Shown here: piece by piece, positions 34,453 through 43,585 of the stretch
How the letters are laid out: the number at the start of each line of letters is the position of its first letter
Position numbering within the stretch: position 1 is the stretch's first letter
Assembly (NCBI GenBank): GCA_019310535.1
Contig: JAFDED010000029.1
Coordinates: 1 to 64,000 of the forward strand
Source: Deltaproteobacteria bacterium
GTDB lineage: Bacteria > Desulfobacterota > JAFDED01
DNA length: 64,000 nt
Direction: 5' to 3'
Translations under genes and position numbers: made by a program
The notes under the pieces: model-generated
Seen by the model: only the letters and a program-made list of their open reading frames with translations
What the model was told of the DNA's origin: nothing
Database searches by the model: none

Positions 34453-35175
34453 ATGCCCCGTGTGTTCAAGGATCAGTGGATCCTGCTGGCAATGGGCTAC
34501 GGGGCTTTGAACTTTACGGCGCTTATGGCTGGCGCCGCGGATTTCCGCTATCTGCTGGAGAAAGGATACCCGCGTGCCCGGTCGTTGGAATTGGTGGGAA
34601 ACCGCTACAAGCTGGATCGCATCCACAGGCAAATACTGCACCGCGGGGTCTTTGCTGTAAAGATATGTTCCCAGCGCAAGTCACATCTGGAGCTGCCGGA
34701 GAGGATTCGAGGGAAGGCACTGGCGGTGGATGGATATAATGTCCTGATCACGGTGGAGTCTTCCATGAGGGGAATTCCGGTATTGCTGTGTGATGATGGA
34801 TGGGTAAGAGATGTGGCCGGAGTTTCCGGCGGTTACCGGCTGGAAGAGACGGGCAAGCGTGCCATAGCGCTGATCCTGGAGGCCATCAGGGCGTTGGGTC
34901 CGAAGCGTGTTAAGTTCCTCTTCGACTCCCCCATCGCCCGCAGCGGCGAGCTGGCTTCACTGATCCGGGAGAAGATCGGACATTGCAACATGGTTGGGGA
35001 TGCCCTGGCCGTACCGGTGCCCGAGAAGATCCTTCTGGAGCATAGAGGACCCGTGGCCACCAGCGACTCAGCCCTCATAGACCGCCTCCCCAGGGTGGTG
35101 GATCTCGCAGGGTTTGTTATCCGGCGAAGTCAGGAGTGCGGAAAGCTGCTGGAATTAAGAGAGGATCAAGGTTAA
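34453..35175 (+). CDS. DUF434-type protein with NYN/PIN-like C-terminal domain
   Basis: This 240-residue protein resembles the DUF434 family of archaea and anaerobic bacteria. The N-terminal 60 residues are helical (FRYLLEKGYPRARSLELVG is typical). The C-terminal part has GKALAVDGYNVLITVES near residue 90 and an aspartate-rich FLFDSPIARSGELA, both in the style of metal-binding nuclease-like folds. That nuclease comparison is inference. It follows the molybdopterin-domain gene by 33 bases on the same strand. Confidence 0.75.
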   Translation: MPRVFKDQWILLAMGYGALNFTALMAGAADFRYLLEKGYPRARSLELVGNRYKLDRIHRQILHRGVFAVKICSQRKSHLELPERIRGKALAVDGYNVLITVESSMRGIPVLLCDDGWVRDVAGVSGGYRLEETGKRAIALILEAIRALGPKRVKFLFDSPIARSGELASLIREKIGHCNMVGDALAVPVPEKILLEHRGPVATSDSALIDRLPRVVDLAGFVIRRSQECGKLLELREDQG

Positions 35176-35370
35176 AGGAAAAAGGTCAAAGGATAAATCT
35201 ATTTTTTTATTGTCGATAATGAAAGCAATTGCCGATTTTTTATCTCCTAATAAATGTCGAACATGGTCAAAACTGCATTTATCCTCTATCTTTTATCTTT
35301 CCTTAATTGTTAGGTGTCTATTAATGTTTGGCTTTTAAAAATCCTTGAACTTTAATAGAAAGGGCACTGG

Positions 35371-35865
35371 ATGGGAGCGCCAGAAACATTGGCGGACAGG
35401 ATGCGGCGGTTTGCGCGGATGATCCCTGACGTCGGCACCTACCAGGATCGCGAGGCTCGCCGGGATACGGACAAGCGCTTCAGAACCTGGCTGGCCGATG
35501 GACTGGATGGTGAGCGCCGTCGGCTGAGTTCGATGAAAGAAAGGGGGACGCGGCTGGAATATCTGGATGACCTGGATCGCCTTGAACGGACGATGCAGAG
35601 GATTGCAGATTCCATCCGATACGCCCGATATGGTTACGGAGGGCTGTTCGACAGCGTGAAGATTGATGACGAGAAGCTGGCCGAAATTTACCGGTATGAC
35701 CTCGACGTGGCCGAGTATCTCGATACTATCCGGGCAGCGTTGAACAGCCTGGCAGCGGAAGTTACGCTGGACTCCATTCAAAAGGCCCGGGATTCCATCG
35801 ACCGCCTGGATCAAAAATGGAGGAGACGGAGCGATTTATTTCTTGGGGTTCATAAAGAGAGATGA
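35371..35865 (+). CDS. Charged helical protein of unknown function
   Basis: This 164-residue protein is rich in Arg, Asp, Leu and Glu and predicted to be almost entirely helical, with heptad-like stretches (LDDLDRLERTMQRIADSI and ALNSLAAEVTLDSIQKARDS). It has no signal peptide or membrane segment. I recognise no family. It precedes an SPFH/zinc-ribbon protein on the same strand at 111 bases, so a partner role at the membrane is possible. An AAAGGG site lies upstream of the ATG at 35371. Confidence 0.65.
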   Translation: MGAPETLADRMRRFARMIPDVGTYQDREARRDTDKRFRTWLADGLDGERRRLSSMKERGTRLEYLDDLDRLERTMQRIADSIRYARYGYGGLFDSVKIDDEKLAEIYRYDLDVAEYLDTIRAALNSLAAEVTLDSIQKARDSIDRLDQKWRRRSDLFLGVHKER

Positions 35866-35976
35866 TGCGCAGTACAAGAAAATTATTGATAGGATAACAG
35901 GATAAAACCTGATTTTTTAAAAGATATTATCTATTCTGCTGTCCCGTCGAAAACTTTTCCTTGAACAGAGGGGGGC

Positions 35977-37119
35977 ATGATGAGCGTGTTCATGGAAGTG
36001 ATCGAATGGCTGGATGATACCGGCAATGAGATGGTTCACCGCATTCCTGAGAAAGGGTCGGCCGAGATAAAGATGGGGGCACAGTTGATCGTGCGAGAGA
36101 ACCAAGCCGGCGTTTTCTTTCGCGACGGCAAGGGTTATGACGTGCTTGGCCCGGGACGCCATACTTTATCCACCTTGAACCTCCCCATCCTCACCAAGGT
36201 GCTCAGCCTTCCCTTTGGCTTCAGGAGCCCGTTCCGCGTTGAAATTTACTTTGTGAACCTGAAGATTTTCAGCAATTTGCGCTGGGGCACCAAGGATCCC
36301 GTGGCTTTTAAGGATGCAGAGCTGGGGCTGGTGCGTCTGCGGGGATTTGGCCGATACACCATGCGGATTATTCAGCCGCTCCTTTTCATCAACACCTTTG
36401 TGGGAACGCAGGGCATCGTATCCGTGGAAAGGATATCCGATTTTCTGCGCGATGTCATAGTCTCCCGCCTCAATGACATGCTGGGAGAAAACCTGCGCAC
36501 CCTCCTGGAACTGCCGCAATATTATGACGAGCTGGCCGCGCTCATGAAAACGCGGTGCCGGGAAGACTTTGAGCGTTACGGTATTGAACTTCTTGATTTC
36601 TACATCAACTCCATCACCCCGCCAGACGACGTGCAGAGGATGATCGACGCCAAGTCCGGCATGGGAGCGGTGGGGAACCTAAACGACTTCTTTAAATTCA
36701 GGGCCGCTCAGGCTATTGGTGATGCTGCCAGGGGAGGGCCTGGCACGGGAGGCGCAGGTGGAACCGCGTCCGAAGGCATGGGACTCGGCCTGGGTGCAGG
36801 CCTCGGTATGATGATACCGGGGATGCTGCGGCAGGCCTTTGAAGACCCTGAGGGCAAGCCCGCCGCTCGCAAAAGAAAAATTGAATGCCCAGGATGTCAT
36901 ACCAAGCTCCCGGTGGATGCGCGCTTTTGCTCCAACTGCGGGCATCAGATCGTGGTGATGCAGAAGTGTGAAAATTGCAATGCTGATCTGCCCTCCGAAG
37001 CCCGTTTTTGCCATGCATGCGGCACTCCCGTGGGAAAGGTGGAACGGCACTGCTCTAAGTGCAACGCCGAGGCTCTGCCCGGATCTAAATTCTGCAACAA
37101 TTGCGGGGAAAAGCTCTGA
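35977..37119 (+). CDS. SPFH-domain protein with three C-terminal zinc ribbons
   Basis: This 380-residue protein has an SPFH (band 7-like, YdjI/virion-core-protein-like) domain at about 30-245, with [19 protein letters not shown] and [19 protein letters not shown] glycine-rich linker follows at about 250-285. Three double-CxxC zinc ribbons end the protein: CPGC/CSNC, CENC/CHAC and CSKC/CNNC. Family members assemble at membranes and are often next to stress genes. There is no transmembrane segment, so membrane contact would be peripheral. An ATG at 35977 is used; a second Met follows it immediately. Confidence 0.87.
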   Translation: MMSVFMEVIEWLDDTGNEMVHRIPEKGSAEIKMGAQLIVRENQAGVFFRDGKGYDVLGPGRHTLSTLNLPILTKVLSLPFGFRSPFRVEIYFVNLKIFSNLRWGTKDPVAFKDAELGLVRLRGFGRYTMRIIQPLLFINTFVGTQGIVSVERISDFLRDVIVSRLNDMLGENLRTLLELPQYYDELAALMKTRCREDFERYGIELLDFYINSITPPDDVQRMIDAKSGMGAVGNLNDFFKFRAAQAIGDAARGGPGTGGAGGTASEGMGLGLGAGLGMMIPGMLRQAFEDPEGKPAARKRKIECPGCHTKLPVDARFCSNCGHQIVVMQKCENCNADLPSEARFCHACGTPVGKVERHCSKCNAEALPGSKFCNNCGEKL

Positions 37120-37391
37120 TTCGCCCCCCCTGCCTGCAAAAAGGTCCAGAAGATTTAATCGCTTCTTATTAGTCCCTTATAATTATGAAATTCGTGTTTT
37201 TTCTGGCAGAAAAGATGTTCTTTCATACAGGAAGATGTGCTGCGCATACGAAGACGTTTCAGTATTCGGGAAACCCTAGTTCTAGTTGCGTAGGTTTTTG
37301 TTCTGGAAACCACTGATAGTGAATTCTCCGAGGGCTATTGATTCATACTAAGCTGCGTTCTAACAAGTAATATTTAGACACGGAAAACTGG

Positions 37392-37952
37392 TCAAAGACC
37401 GTAGTTTATCTTGATCCTCGTACAGGGCATAAAACCCCTCACACAAAAGTTCTTTAACTTCGTCAAGCGACATAAATGCTTTAATGCTTTATTAGGGAAG
37501 CTCTTCTCTCGCGACTCTTCCCATATATGTTCCACAGGATTCAATTCCGGGCTGTGCGATGGTCGTTCAATAAGATTTATATTCTCAAGCATTTCCAGTT
37601 TTTTCGACCTGTGCCAACCGGCTTGATCTACAAGCATCGGGATGAAATAATCCGGATAGTCTTGTGAAACCTGATGTAAAACTATCTTCATCATTTCGGT
37701 ATTTGCAGGGGGCAGTATCAAAGCGGTCATTTGGCCTAATCCGAGACAAACTGCCACATAGGCATACAGGTAACTTCTGGTTACTTGCCTGGGTGAGCGT
37801 GGCCGGCATCCCGGTGGCGACCACGTCCGCCTCGTATCGCTGATACGATCAAAACGACCTTCGTCTTGGGCAAATATCAAGACAGGACGGCTGTCTTCCG
37901 GGTCTTTTTCGGCAAGGATTTTTCTTTTTTTATCGGGGGATTTTTTTTCATG
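37392..37952 (-). CDS. IS630 transposase, C-terminal DDE part
   Basis: This frame encodes the catalytic domain: first Asp in LIFAQDEGRFD, second Asp in MLVDQAGWH, and Glu in ELNPVEHIWEE, a complete DDE triad. The frame has no good start of its own; it is open across the end of the upstream frame and continues naturally from ...QEEQEA into HEKKSPDKKRKILAEKD. Expression would need a +1 shift at GCA-TGA. The tail after the Glu motif (from about NKALKHLC) looks slightly short for the family. Confidence 0.75.
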   Translation of the reverse strand, partial: HEKKSPDKKRKILAEKDPEDSRPVLIFAQDEGRFDRISDTRRTWSPPGCRPRSPRQVTRSYLYAYVAVCLGLGQMTALILPPANTEMMKIVLHQVSQDYPDYFIPMLVDQAGWHRSKKLEMLENINLIERPSHSPELNPVEHIWEESREKSFPNKALKHLCRLTKLKNFCVRGFMPCTRIKINYGL

Positions 37953-38427
37953 CCTCCTGTTCTTCTTGCTTGGTTTGGATATGAAAAGGCCTTGGTGCGA
38001 CTTTACGCCACCCTTGTCGCTTGAGAATCCGATACACGGTGGTTTTATGGACCTTGTGCTCCAAAATCGCTTCCAGCGCGTCCTTTATTTCTGTGGCTGT
38101 AGCAATCTGACCGGTAAGAGCTTTCTGTTTGAACGGCTCCAAAAAAGCTGCCTCTTGTTCAAGACTCAAATACGACCGGCGACGCCCTCCCTTCCCCGGC
38201 CCTTCCACGGCTCCGGGCCCCAGCCGATTGTATTGGGAAATCAAATTGTGAACGGTTTGCTCGGCAAGTCCAGTATGCAAGGCGATCTCATTTGCCGGGC
38301 GTGGAGCTACCAGGCCATTCCATATGACCAGCCATTTTTGGACCCTCCAAAAACCCACGGTTCTTTTGATATTCTCTAGAACCTCCTCTTCCGAAAGATG
38401 CGGCGCAGCCTTGGTAATCCTTCCCAT
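37948..38427 (-). CDS. IS630 transposase, N-terminal helix-turn-helix part
   Basis: The 159-residue frame contains the two helix-turn-helix regions that bind the ends of IS630 elements, with EIALHTGLAEQTVHNLISQY and later VHKTTVYRILKRQGWRKVAP. It ends at a TGA at 37948-37950 just where the catalytic domain continues in another frame. AGGAGG precedes the stop directly, in the order AGGAGG-CA-TGA. The start MGRITKAAPHLSEEE is typical. Confidence 0.82.
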   Translation of the reverse strand: MGRITKAAPHLSEEEVLENIKRTVGFWRVQKWLVIWNGLVAPRPANEIALHTGLAEQTVHNLISQYNRLGPGAVEGPGKGGRRRSYLSLEQEAAFLEPFKQKALTGQIATATEIKDALEAILEHKVHKTTVYRILKRQGWRKVAPRPFHIQTKQEEQEA

Positions 38428-38559
38428 TGTCTACCTCTATAAATCGTGTTGAGGCAGCCTATCATATTACCTAATCAAATCCACGCCCCAACGTTTTTTA
38501 CATGACGAATAAACTGAAATCCGGGTGGCAATGTAAAGCAGGTGCGGTTATTAAACCCG

Positions 38560-40167
38560 CTACCGCAGCAAGTACGGGACCTCCACATAGAGGGCCTCGG
38601 TAGGGCACACCACCTCGCAGGGGAGGCAGAACCAGCACGTCCTGTAATGTCCCACTGGAACGCCGCATGAGTAACAGCGCTCCGCCTCCCGGCGGGCGGC
38701 ATCGTCGTCAAGGGACGCCTCCAATTCGCGGAAGTCCCCCTGTGTTCCCCTGCCCACAGTGGGAATGGCCACCCGCTCCCGCTGTATTGCTCCTGATACA
38801 TCAATGGGAAAATCACGGATGTAAGGCCCTTCATAGGCCCTGCCGTATCGCAAGGGCTCACCCGAGAGCATTCGGTGGACTGAGATGGCCGCCTCCCTCC
38901 CCTGTGCCATGGCCTCCACCACTGACGACGGACCGCTGACAGCGTCGCCGGCTGCAAAGAGCCCATTTTCGGCCGTCTCCAAGGTAACTGGATCCACCGC
39001 CACGAGGCCGCCCTTGACCATGTCAGGTCCTTCCAGCAGAGGCGCACCAGCTTTCTGGCCAACGGCAATGATGACCGTGTCCGCATCAAAACGGATGGTC
39101 TGGCACTGATCAAAAGCCGGGTCGAACGCACCGTTCTCATTGAATACCCGAACACATCTCTGGAACTCAAGGCCCGCCACTTTGCCGTCCCTGGTATCGA
39201 ACCGCAGCGGTCCCCAGGAGCACTCCGCCTTAACGCCTTCGCCCAGCGCCCCGGCAAGTTCCCAGGTAAAAGCGGGCATTTCTTCACGACTCTCGAGGCA
39301 GACCATTCGGACGTCCTGCGCCCCGAGGCGGAATGCCGTCTGTGCCGCGTCGACCGCCACGTTACCGCCGCCGACCACCAGGACTTTTGATCCCACCCGA
39401 TGCGGTGTTCCCTCGCGAACGGCGCGGAGGAAGGGGAGGCCGTGATAAATCCCCTCCATATCCTCACCATCAATGCCCAGCCGGGCGGGTTCACCCGCGC
39501 CGGTGCACACCACAACAGCGTCGTGCTGGCCCTTGAGCTTATCCAGAGAAACATCCCTGCCTACTTGTGTGCCGCAGGAAAACTCCACCCCCATGCGCCG
39601 CAGCAGGTCCAACTCCTGCTTCAGCACATCGCCTGGGAGACGGAACTCCGGGATGGCCCACCGCAGCATCCCGCCCGGCTGATCATCGGCCTCGTAAACG
39701 GTTACACCGTGGCCGAAGCGGCGCAGTTCGTACGCTGTCATCATCCCTGCCGGCCCGGAGCCTATTACGGCCACTCGGCGGCCACTATCACCCGGGATAT
39801 CCGGATCGGACACCTCGGACCCATGTCGGTCGGCCAGATAGCGCTTCAGAGCCCGTATGGCCACGGGCGCACCCTCAGTGACGTTGCGGTGGCATGTATC
39901 CTCGCAGGGCTGTGAGCAAATGCGGCCAAGTATCCCAGGGAACGGAAGTGTTTCCCTCAGCACTTCCATAGCCTTGAGGCCCTCGCCATCCGCCAGCAGC
40001 TTCACGTAACCGTGGCAGTTGACCCCCAGCGGGCAGGCCTGGCGGCATGGCGATAGCTGCAGCCGGATGTTGTCCAGCACACATCGCTCCACGCAATCCC
40101 CGCAGAATATGCACTTGTCCCTGTCAATACAAATGTTGTCGCTCAGCGCTTCCAGAAGATTGGTCAT
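38560..40167 (-). CDS. GltD-like FAD/NADPH oxidoreductase with extra ferredoxin domains
   Basis: This 535-residue iron-sulfur flavoprotein belongs to the glutamate-synthase-small-subunit/PreT group. At the N-terminus Cys13, 19, 22, 25 and 29 form a ferredoxin-like motif (CIFCGDCVERC). The Fer4_20 cysteines follow (CRQACPLGVNCHG, GRICSQPCEDTC). The FAD site VAVIGSGPAGMMTAYELR lies near 131 and the NAD(P)H site VLVVGGGNVAVDAAQ near 262. A C-terminal cysteine cluster, CYSCG...CWFCLPCEVVCP, ends the protein. It is last in a minus-strand operon with an AprA-like flavoprotein and probably passes electrons between pyridine nucleotide and that partner. Confidence 0.9.
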   Translation of the reverse strand: MTNLLEALSDNICIDRDKCIFCGDCVERCVLDNIRLQLSPCRQACPLGVNCHGYVKLLADGEGLKAMEVLRETLPFPGILGRICSQPCEDTCHRNVTEGAPVAIRALKRYLADRHGSEVSDPDIPGDSGRRVAVIGSGPAGMMTAYELRRFGHGVTVYEADDQPGGMLRWAIPEFRLPGDVLKQELDLLRRMGVEFSCGTQVGRDVSLDKLKGQHDAVVVCTGAGEPARLGIDGEDMEGIYHGLPFLRAVREGTPHRVGSKVLVVGGGNVAVDAAQTAFRLGAQDVRMVCLESREEMPAFTWELAGALGEGVKAECSWGPLRFDTRDGKVAGLEFQRCVRVFNENGAFDPAFDQCQTIRFDADTVIIAVGQKAGAPLLEGPDMVKGGLVAVDPVTLETAENGLFAAGDAVSGPSSVVEAMAQGREAAISVHRMLSGEPLRYGRAYEGPYIRDFPIDVSGAIQRERVAIPTVGRGTQGDFRELEASLDDDAARREAERCYSCGVPVGHYRTCWFCLPCEVVCPTEALYVEVPYLLR

Positions 40168-40306
40168 GAGTCTTCTCCTTGTTATCTGTCATGAATGGCG
40201 CAGTAATCATACCATCCCTTGTTAATCGTAAAGTACCGAAAGCATTCGATTGCTGCCAACTTGCCACCGAATTAACAACGAGTCATCCGGGGTTAGGTCA
40301 GGGCTA

Positions 40307-41986
40307 TTACTCTGATGCTTCCGGGAGTGCCATGCGTTCCACTGCCTGGTAAGAAACTGTAACGTCCGCCGGGGTTTCTCCCTTTGTGAGTACGATGTGC
40401 TTGATCCACTCATCGCCGCCCTTCTCAGGGTAATCGGACCGGAAGTGCCAGGGCGCCCAGCGGGTCTCACGCCGCTCCAGGGAGGCAGTGGCGGCGAGTC
40501 GGGCTGAGAGAATTATATTCTCTATCTCAAAGGCCTTGAAGAGATCATGCTCGCTCTTTATGCGAACCAGACCGCTCTTCAACTCGTTCTCAAACCGATC
40601 CATCCACCACAAGGCCCTGTTAAGCTTGTATTCGTTCTTGGGAGGCGAGATATAATCGTTAATGTGACGCCTCACCTTGTACTCGAACTCCTCTATGGAG
40701 ACGGAGCCGTTGCCTTGTTCCGTCAGGGAAGAGATTCGGCCCTTGAGCGCCCGGTCAACCTGATCGGGGTCCACTGACGGTCGGCCGGCAGTGCGCGCGT
40801 AAGCGGTGGCGCTTTCGGCGGCAAATTGACCGAAAACGAACGCACCGCTCAGATGCCCCCTGGCCACCAGAGAGGTGTCGCCTGCAGCGTAAAGGCCGGG
40901 CACCGCTGTTTCCGCGCGGTCGTTTACCATGATACCCGTGAGGCCGTGCCCTCCGCACAGGTAGCATTCAGTTGGCCACAGCTCGATGTCTCCGGAACGG
41001 AAGTTGACATCCCTGCCCTTAAAAAAGCGCTCCATGACGGGCCGTTCGGTGGTGAAAAGGATCCCCTCGATCTCCGAGATCTTCTCCTCGGTCAGGTGGC
41101 TCATCCGGATACGGAGAGGCCCTCGGTTTTTCCTGTGCTGCTCCAGCATGCCCTTGATGGACACATGGGCGTCGGGCAGATCCACGTCTTGCGGGTCCAG
41201 CAGGCGGGCTCCGCGGGTCATGGTTATATACAGGAGCGGCGCATTGATGTCCTTGATGATGTAATAAACGATAGTGTACTCGAAGCCCGAGAGCTTCGCC
41301 CCGGCGCGGTAGCCCAGGCAATAGCCATCGCCGGTGTTTCCGGGGAAGTCGTACACGCCGTACAGGTAGCCGTTGTTGGGCAGGCCGAAGCGAGCCGTTC
41401 CGCCGGCCGAAAGGATCACCGCCGGGCTTCGGCAGATCAATCGCTCACCGGTGCGGATGTTGAACCCCACGGCGCCGGCGACCCGCTCGTCCTCTTTCAG
41501 GAGATCGATTGCCATGGTGCGGTTGAAAACCTTCACACCCTGTTCCATGAGGCGGCGGGCTAGAATGGCCTTGAGCTCGGGCTCCTTCATGGTCACGGCG
41601 AACCGCCCCTTGGGATGTACCTTGAGTACCTCGTAATTGCCATTGGCGTCAGTTGGGAAACACACGTCCCATTTCTCCAATAGTTTCAGTACATCCCAGC
41701 TTCGCTGTGCCATTCGATAGCTGGGAGGCTCGTCCATAACCCCCTCGCAGGACATGCGATTTGCCTCCACATATAACTCCGGCGTGGAAATGCCCGGCAC
41801 GGCCACTATGTTCAGGGCGTCCATTCCACGGGCGATGCATCCCGAGTAAAGGATATCTCCTTTCTCGAAGACCGCCACCCTCTGGCCGGGATCGAGCTCC
41901 TTGGCCCTGATGGCCGCCATGGCTCCCGCGCTGCCTCCTCCAATAATGAGTATATCCACATCGATGACGTTGGAATTAGTTTTCAT
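40307..41986 (-). CDS. AprA-like FAD-dependent oxidoreductase
   Basis: The 559-residue flavoprotein belongs to the succinate dehydrogenase/fumarate reductase/adenylylsulfate reductase alpha superfamily. It has the FAD motif ILIIGGGSAGAMAAIRAKE near 13, YSGCIARGMDALNIVAVPG in AprA style, VPGLYAAGDTSLVARGHLSG and a C-terminal helical domain. It cannot be assigned as dissimilatory AprA, because the partner AprB and sulfate-pathway genes are absent. The adjacent GltD-like protein replaces AprB as likely electron partner. Substrate is unknown; oxidation or reduction of an acyl or carboxylate compound is possible. The gene begins 56 bases after the ketopantoate-reductase-like gene ends. Confidence 0.87.
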   Translation of the reverse strand: MKTNSNVIDVDILIIGGGSAGAMAAIRAKELDPGQRVAVFEKGDILYSGCIARGMDALNIVAVPGISTPELYVEANRMSCEGVMDEPPSYRMAQRSWDVLKLLEKWDVCFPTDANGNYEVLKVHPKGRFAVTMKEPELKAILARRLMEQGVKVFNRTMAIDLLKEDERVAGAVGFNIRTGERLICRSPAVILSAGGTARFGLPNNGYLYGVYDFPGNTGDGYCLGYRAGAKLSGFEYTIVYYIIKDINAPLLYITMTRGARLLDPQDVDLPDAHVSIKGMLEQHRKNRGPLRIRMSHLTEEKISEIEGILFTTERPVMERFFKGRDVNFRSGDIELWPTECYLCGGHGLTGIMVNDRAETAVPGLYAAGDTSLVARGHLSGAFVFGQFAAESATAYARTAGRPSVDPDQVDRALKGRISSLTEQGNGSVSIEEFEYKVRRHINDYISPPKNEYKLNRALWWMDRFENELKSGLVRIKSEHDLFKAFEIENIILSARLAATASLERRETRWAPWHFRSDYPEKGGDEWIKHIVLTKGETPADVTVSYQAVERMALPEASE

Positions 41987-42041
41987 TTTTTCTTTACCCT
42001 CCGAATTCCGTCAATGCTCATTCTCCGCAATGCCCCTTCCT

Positions 42042-43001
42042 TCAGTGGTACGCATCGATTCCCCGCAGCAGGGTTACCGCCATTTCGGTAACGGGGACGG
42101 GGATGCCTTTCTCTCGGGCGCGCCGGACAAGATCGCCGCCCGTCTCTTCCATTTCGGTCCTCCTGCCTGCCAGAACATCCTGAAGCACGGAGTTGACAGC
42201 GCGGGTAAAACCTTTTGTCTCGAACTGCCGTCCCGCGTCCATAAGTTTCAACGCCGCCTTTTCCAGAGGAGCCTCGTAGATGGATCCGGCAAGGATGGGA
42301 GGAAAATCAGACAGATGCACGCCGCAGGCCGCAGCCACGGCCCCCGCCTCCTTGACGATGGTGGCGAAAAGCGTAGCCAGCCCCTTATGTATCAGCACCT
42401 TATAAATTTCCAGCCTGGTCAGTGCTGACAACAGCGCCGTAGAAAGCCAGAAGGCCATCTTGGACCATTCGGCCCCGGCTATGCTCTCCGGGACCTGTGC
42501 CGGAAGCCCCACCGTGTTGAATGTGGCAACTATCTCCTCGACCCGGCGGCTGCGGCAGTCATCCAGTTCGCCAAAGAAGGTGGGATTGTCCATGGTATAA
42601 CGTATCTTACCGGGTTGTTCAACGGTGGCTCCCATGCCCGTCATTGCCCCGATTACTGGCTCGCGGCCAAATTGTGCGGCAAGGTGATCGTTCTTGGCCA
42701 CCCCGTTCTGGAGCGATGCAACGCAACCGGGCCTGAGATGGCCCAGCGCTCCCAGGGCGGCGGCCGTGTCCCGTGCTTTGACTGCTATCAGCAGGAAGTC
42801 CGCTTCCTTGACGACCGAGGGATCGGTAATCGCTCTGACCCTGGCCCGTGCCTGGGCGACCCCGAAGACCTCCAATCCGTTGGCCTCAATGACCCGCACG
42901 TGCGATTCACGCCCTATAAGGGTTACGTCCTCGCCGCTGCGGGCCAGGAAGGCTCCCACCACGCCTCCCACCGCCCCGGCTCCCATAATGACAATTTTCA
43001 T
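42042..43001 (-). CDS. Ketopantoate reductase family protein
   Basis: This 319-residue protein has the ApbA/PanE two-domain layout: an N-terminal Rossmann fold with IVIMGAGAVGGVVGAFLARSG, and a helical C-terminal domain with FTRAVNSVLQDVLAGRRTEM. That second motif (K or R plus N, S, D, E) matches the family active site. In this operon context it more probably reduces a 2-oxo or 3-oxo acid of the catabolic route than ketopantoate itself. The gene sits between a flavin reductase and an AprA-like flavoprotein. Confidence 0.88.
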   Translation of the reverse strand: MKIVIMGAGAVGGVVGAFLARSGEDVTLIGRESHVRVIEANGLEVFGVAQARARVRAITDPSVVKEADFLLIAVKARDTAAALGALGHLRPGCVASLQNGVAKNDHLAAQFGREPVIGAMTGMGATVEQPGKIRYTMDNPTFFGELDDCRSRRVEEIVATFNTVGLPAQVPESIAGAEWSKMAFWLSTALLSALTRLEIYKVLIHKGLATLFATIVKEAGAVAAACGVHLSDFPPILAGSIYEAPLEKAALKLMDAGRQFETKGFTRAVNSVLQDVLAGRRTEMEETGGDLVRRAREKGIPVPVTEMAVTLLRGIDAYH

Positions 43002-43072
43002 GATGCAGGCCTCATGTGCACACTATTTCCCAAGGCAAAGCGCCTCGCCGCGACAATGAGCCGAGAAATGAT

Positions 43073-43585
43073 TCAATCCTCCCAGTATGCCGCCAGGATT
43101 TCACCGAAATATATCGTATGGTAATCCCCTTTTGGGTAGCAGTCGTCATGCAGGGCCGGATCCAATAGGGAACGGGCCATGTGTGTCCGGTATACGACTC
43201 GGCATTCATAATGGCCTACACACTGCCCGATTATGGGTACCTGGACCTTACGGCCCGGGACGGCGGTGAAGTCATGCGCGGCGAATTTGTCCACATCGCG
43301 TCCTGAGCGGACCCCACAGTCCGCCACCGCAGCCTTAAGGCCTTGGGGCGGCACGTTGACGGTGAATTCTCCGGAATTCTCCAACAATTGGTGGGTGTAA
43401 CGGCTGACCCTCACCAGTATCGTAAAAATAGGGCGTCTCCATATGATGCCCGGGCTTCCCCACCCGATGGTCATGGCGTTGGGCTTGCCTTTAGGGTCCA
43501 CAGCCACCAACAAGAGCCCCATCCGCTTCATTGTCTCAAGTGTTTCAACGGATCTGCTGTTATACTCTATGTCTACCTTGCCCAT
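43073..43585 (-). CDS. Flavin reductase-like (flavoredoxin) protein
   Basis: The 170-residue protein has the FMN-binding split-barrel layout of flavin reductase-like proteins: VAVDPKGKPNAMTIGWGSP near 28 and a FTVNVPPQGLKAAVADCG motif. Flavoredoxins of sulfate reducers belong to this group. A GGAGGAGA ribosome binding site lies just before the ATG. It is the first gene of the four-gene minus-strand operon and may supply reduced flavin to, or exchange electrons with, the AprA-like protein. Confidence 0.87.
   Translation of the reverse strand: MGKVDIEYNSRSVETLETMKRMGLLLVAVDPKGKPNAMTIGWGSPGIIWRRPIFTILVRVSRYTHQLLENSGEFTVNVPPQGLKAAVADCGVRSGRDVDKFAAHDFTAVPGRKVQVPIIGQCVGHYECRVVYRTHMARSLLDPALHDDCYPKGDYHTIYFGEILAAYWED

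Larger units (their letters stand above)
37366..38472 (-). mobile_element. IS630-family insertion sequence
   Basis: A 1.1-kb element carries a two-frame IS630-type transposase on the minus strand. Candidate terminal inverted repeats are GTAATATTTAGAC at the left end and GTAATATGATAGGC read inward from the right end, a partial match, each next to TA. IS630 elements duplicate a TA target. The exact ends are uncertain; the family assignment rests on the transposase. Confidence 0.75.

Noticed and set aside
34438-34456. Sigma-54-like TGGCACG before the DUF434-type gene
   Set aside because: The -12 half reads GAATGC, not TTGC, and it overlaps the start codon.
38475-39554. Long open frame overlapping the GltD-like gene
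   Set aside because: It is an alternative frame of a well-supported iron-sulfur flavoprotein and has the Arg/Ser/Trp-rich composition of a shadow.
40307-41986. Dissimilatory adenylylsulfate reductase AprA
   Set aside because: Only superfamily-level similarity is visible, and AprB, Sat and Qmo genes are absent; I call it AprA-like.
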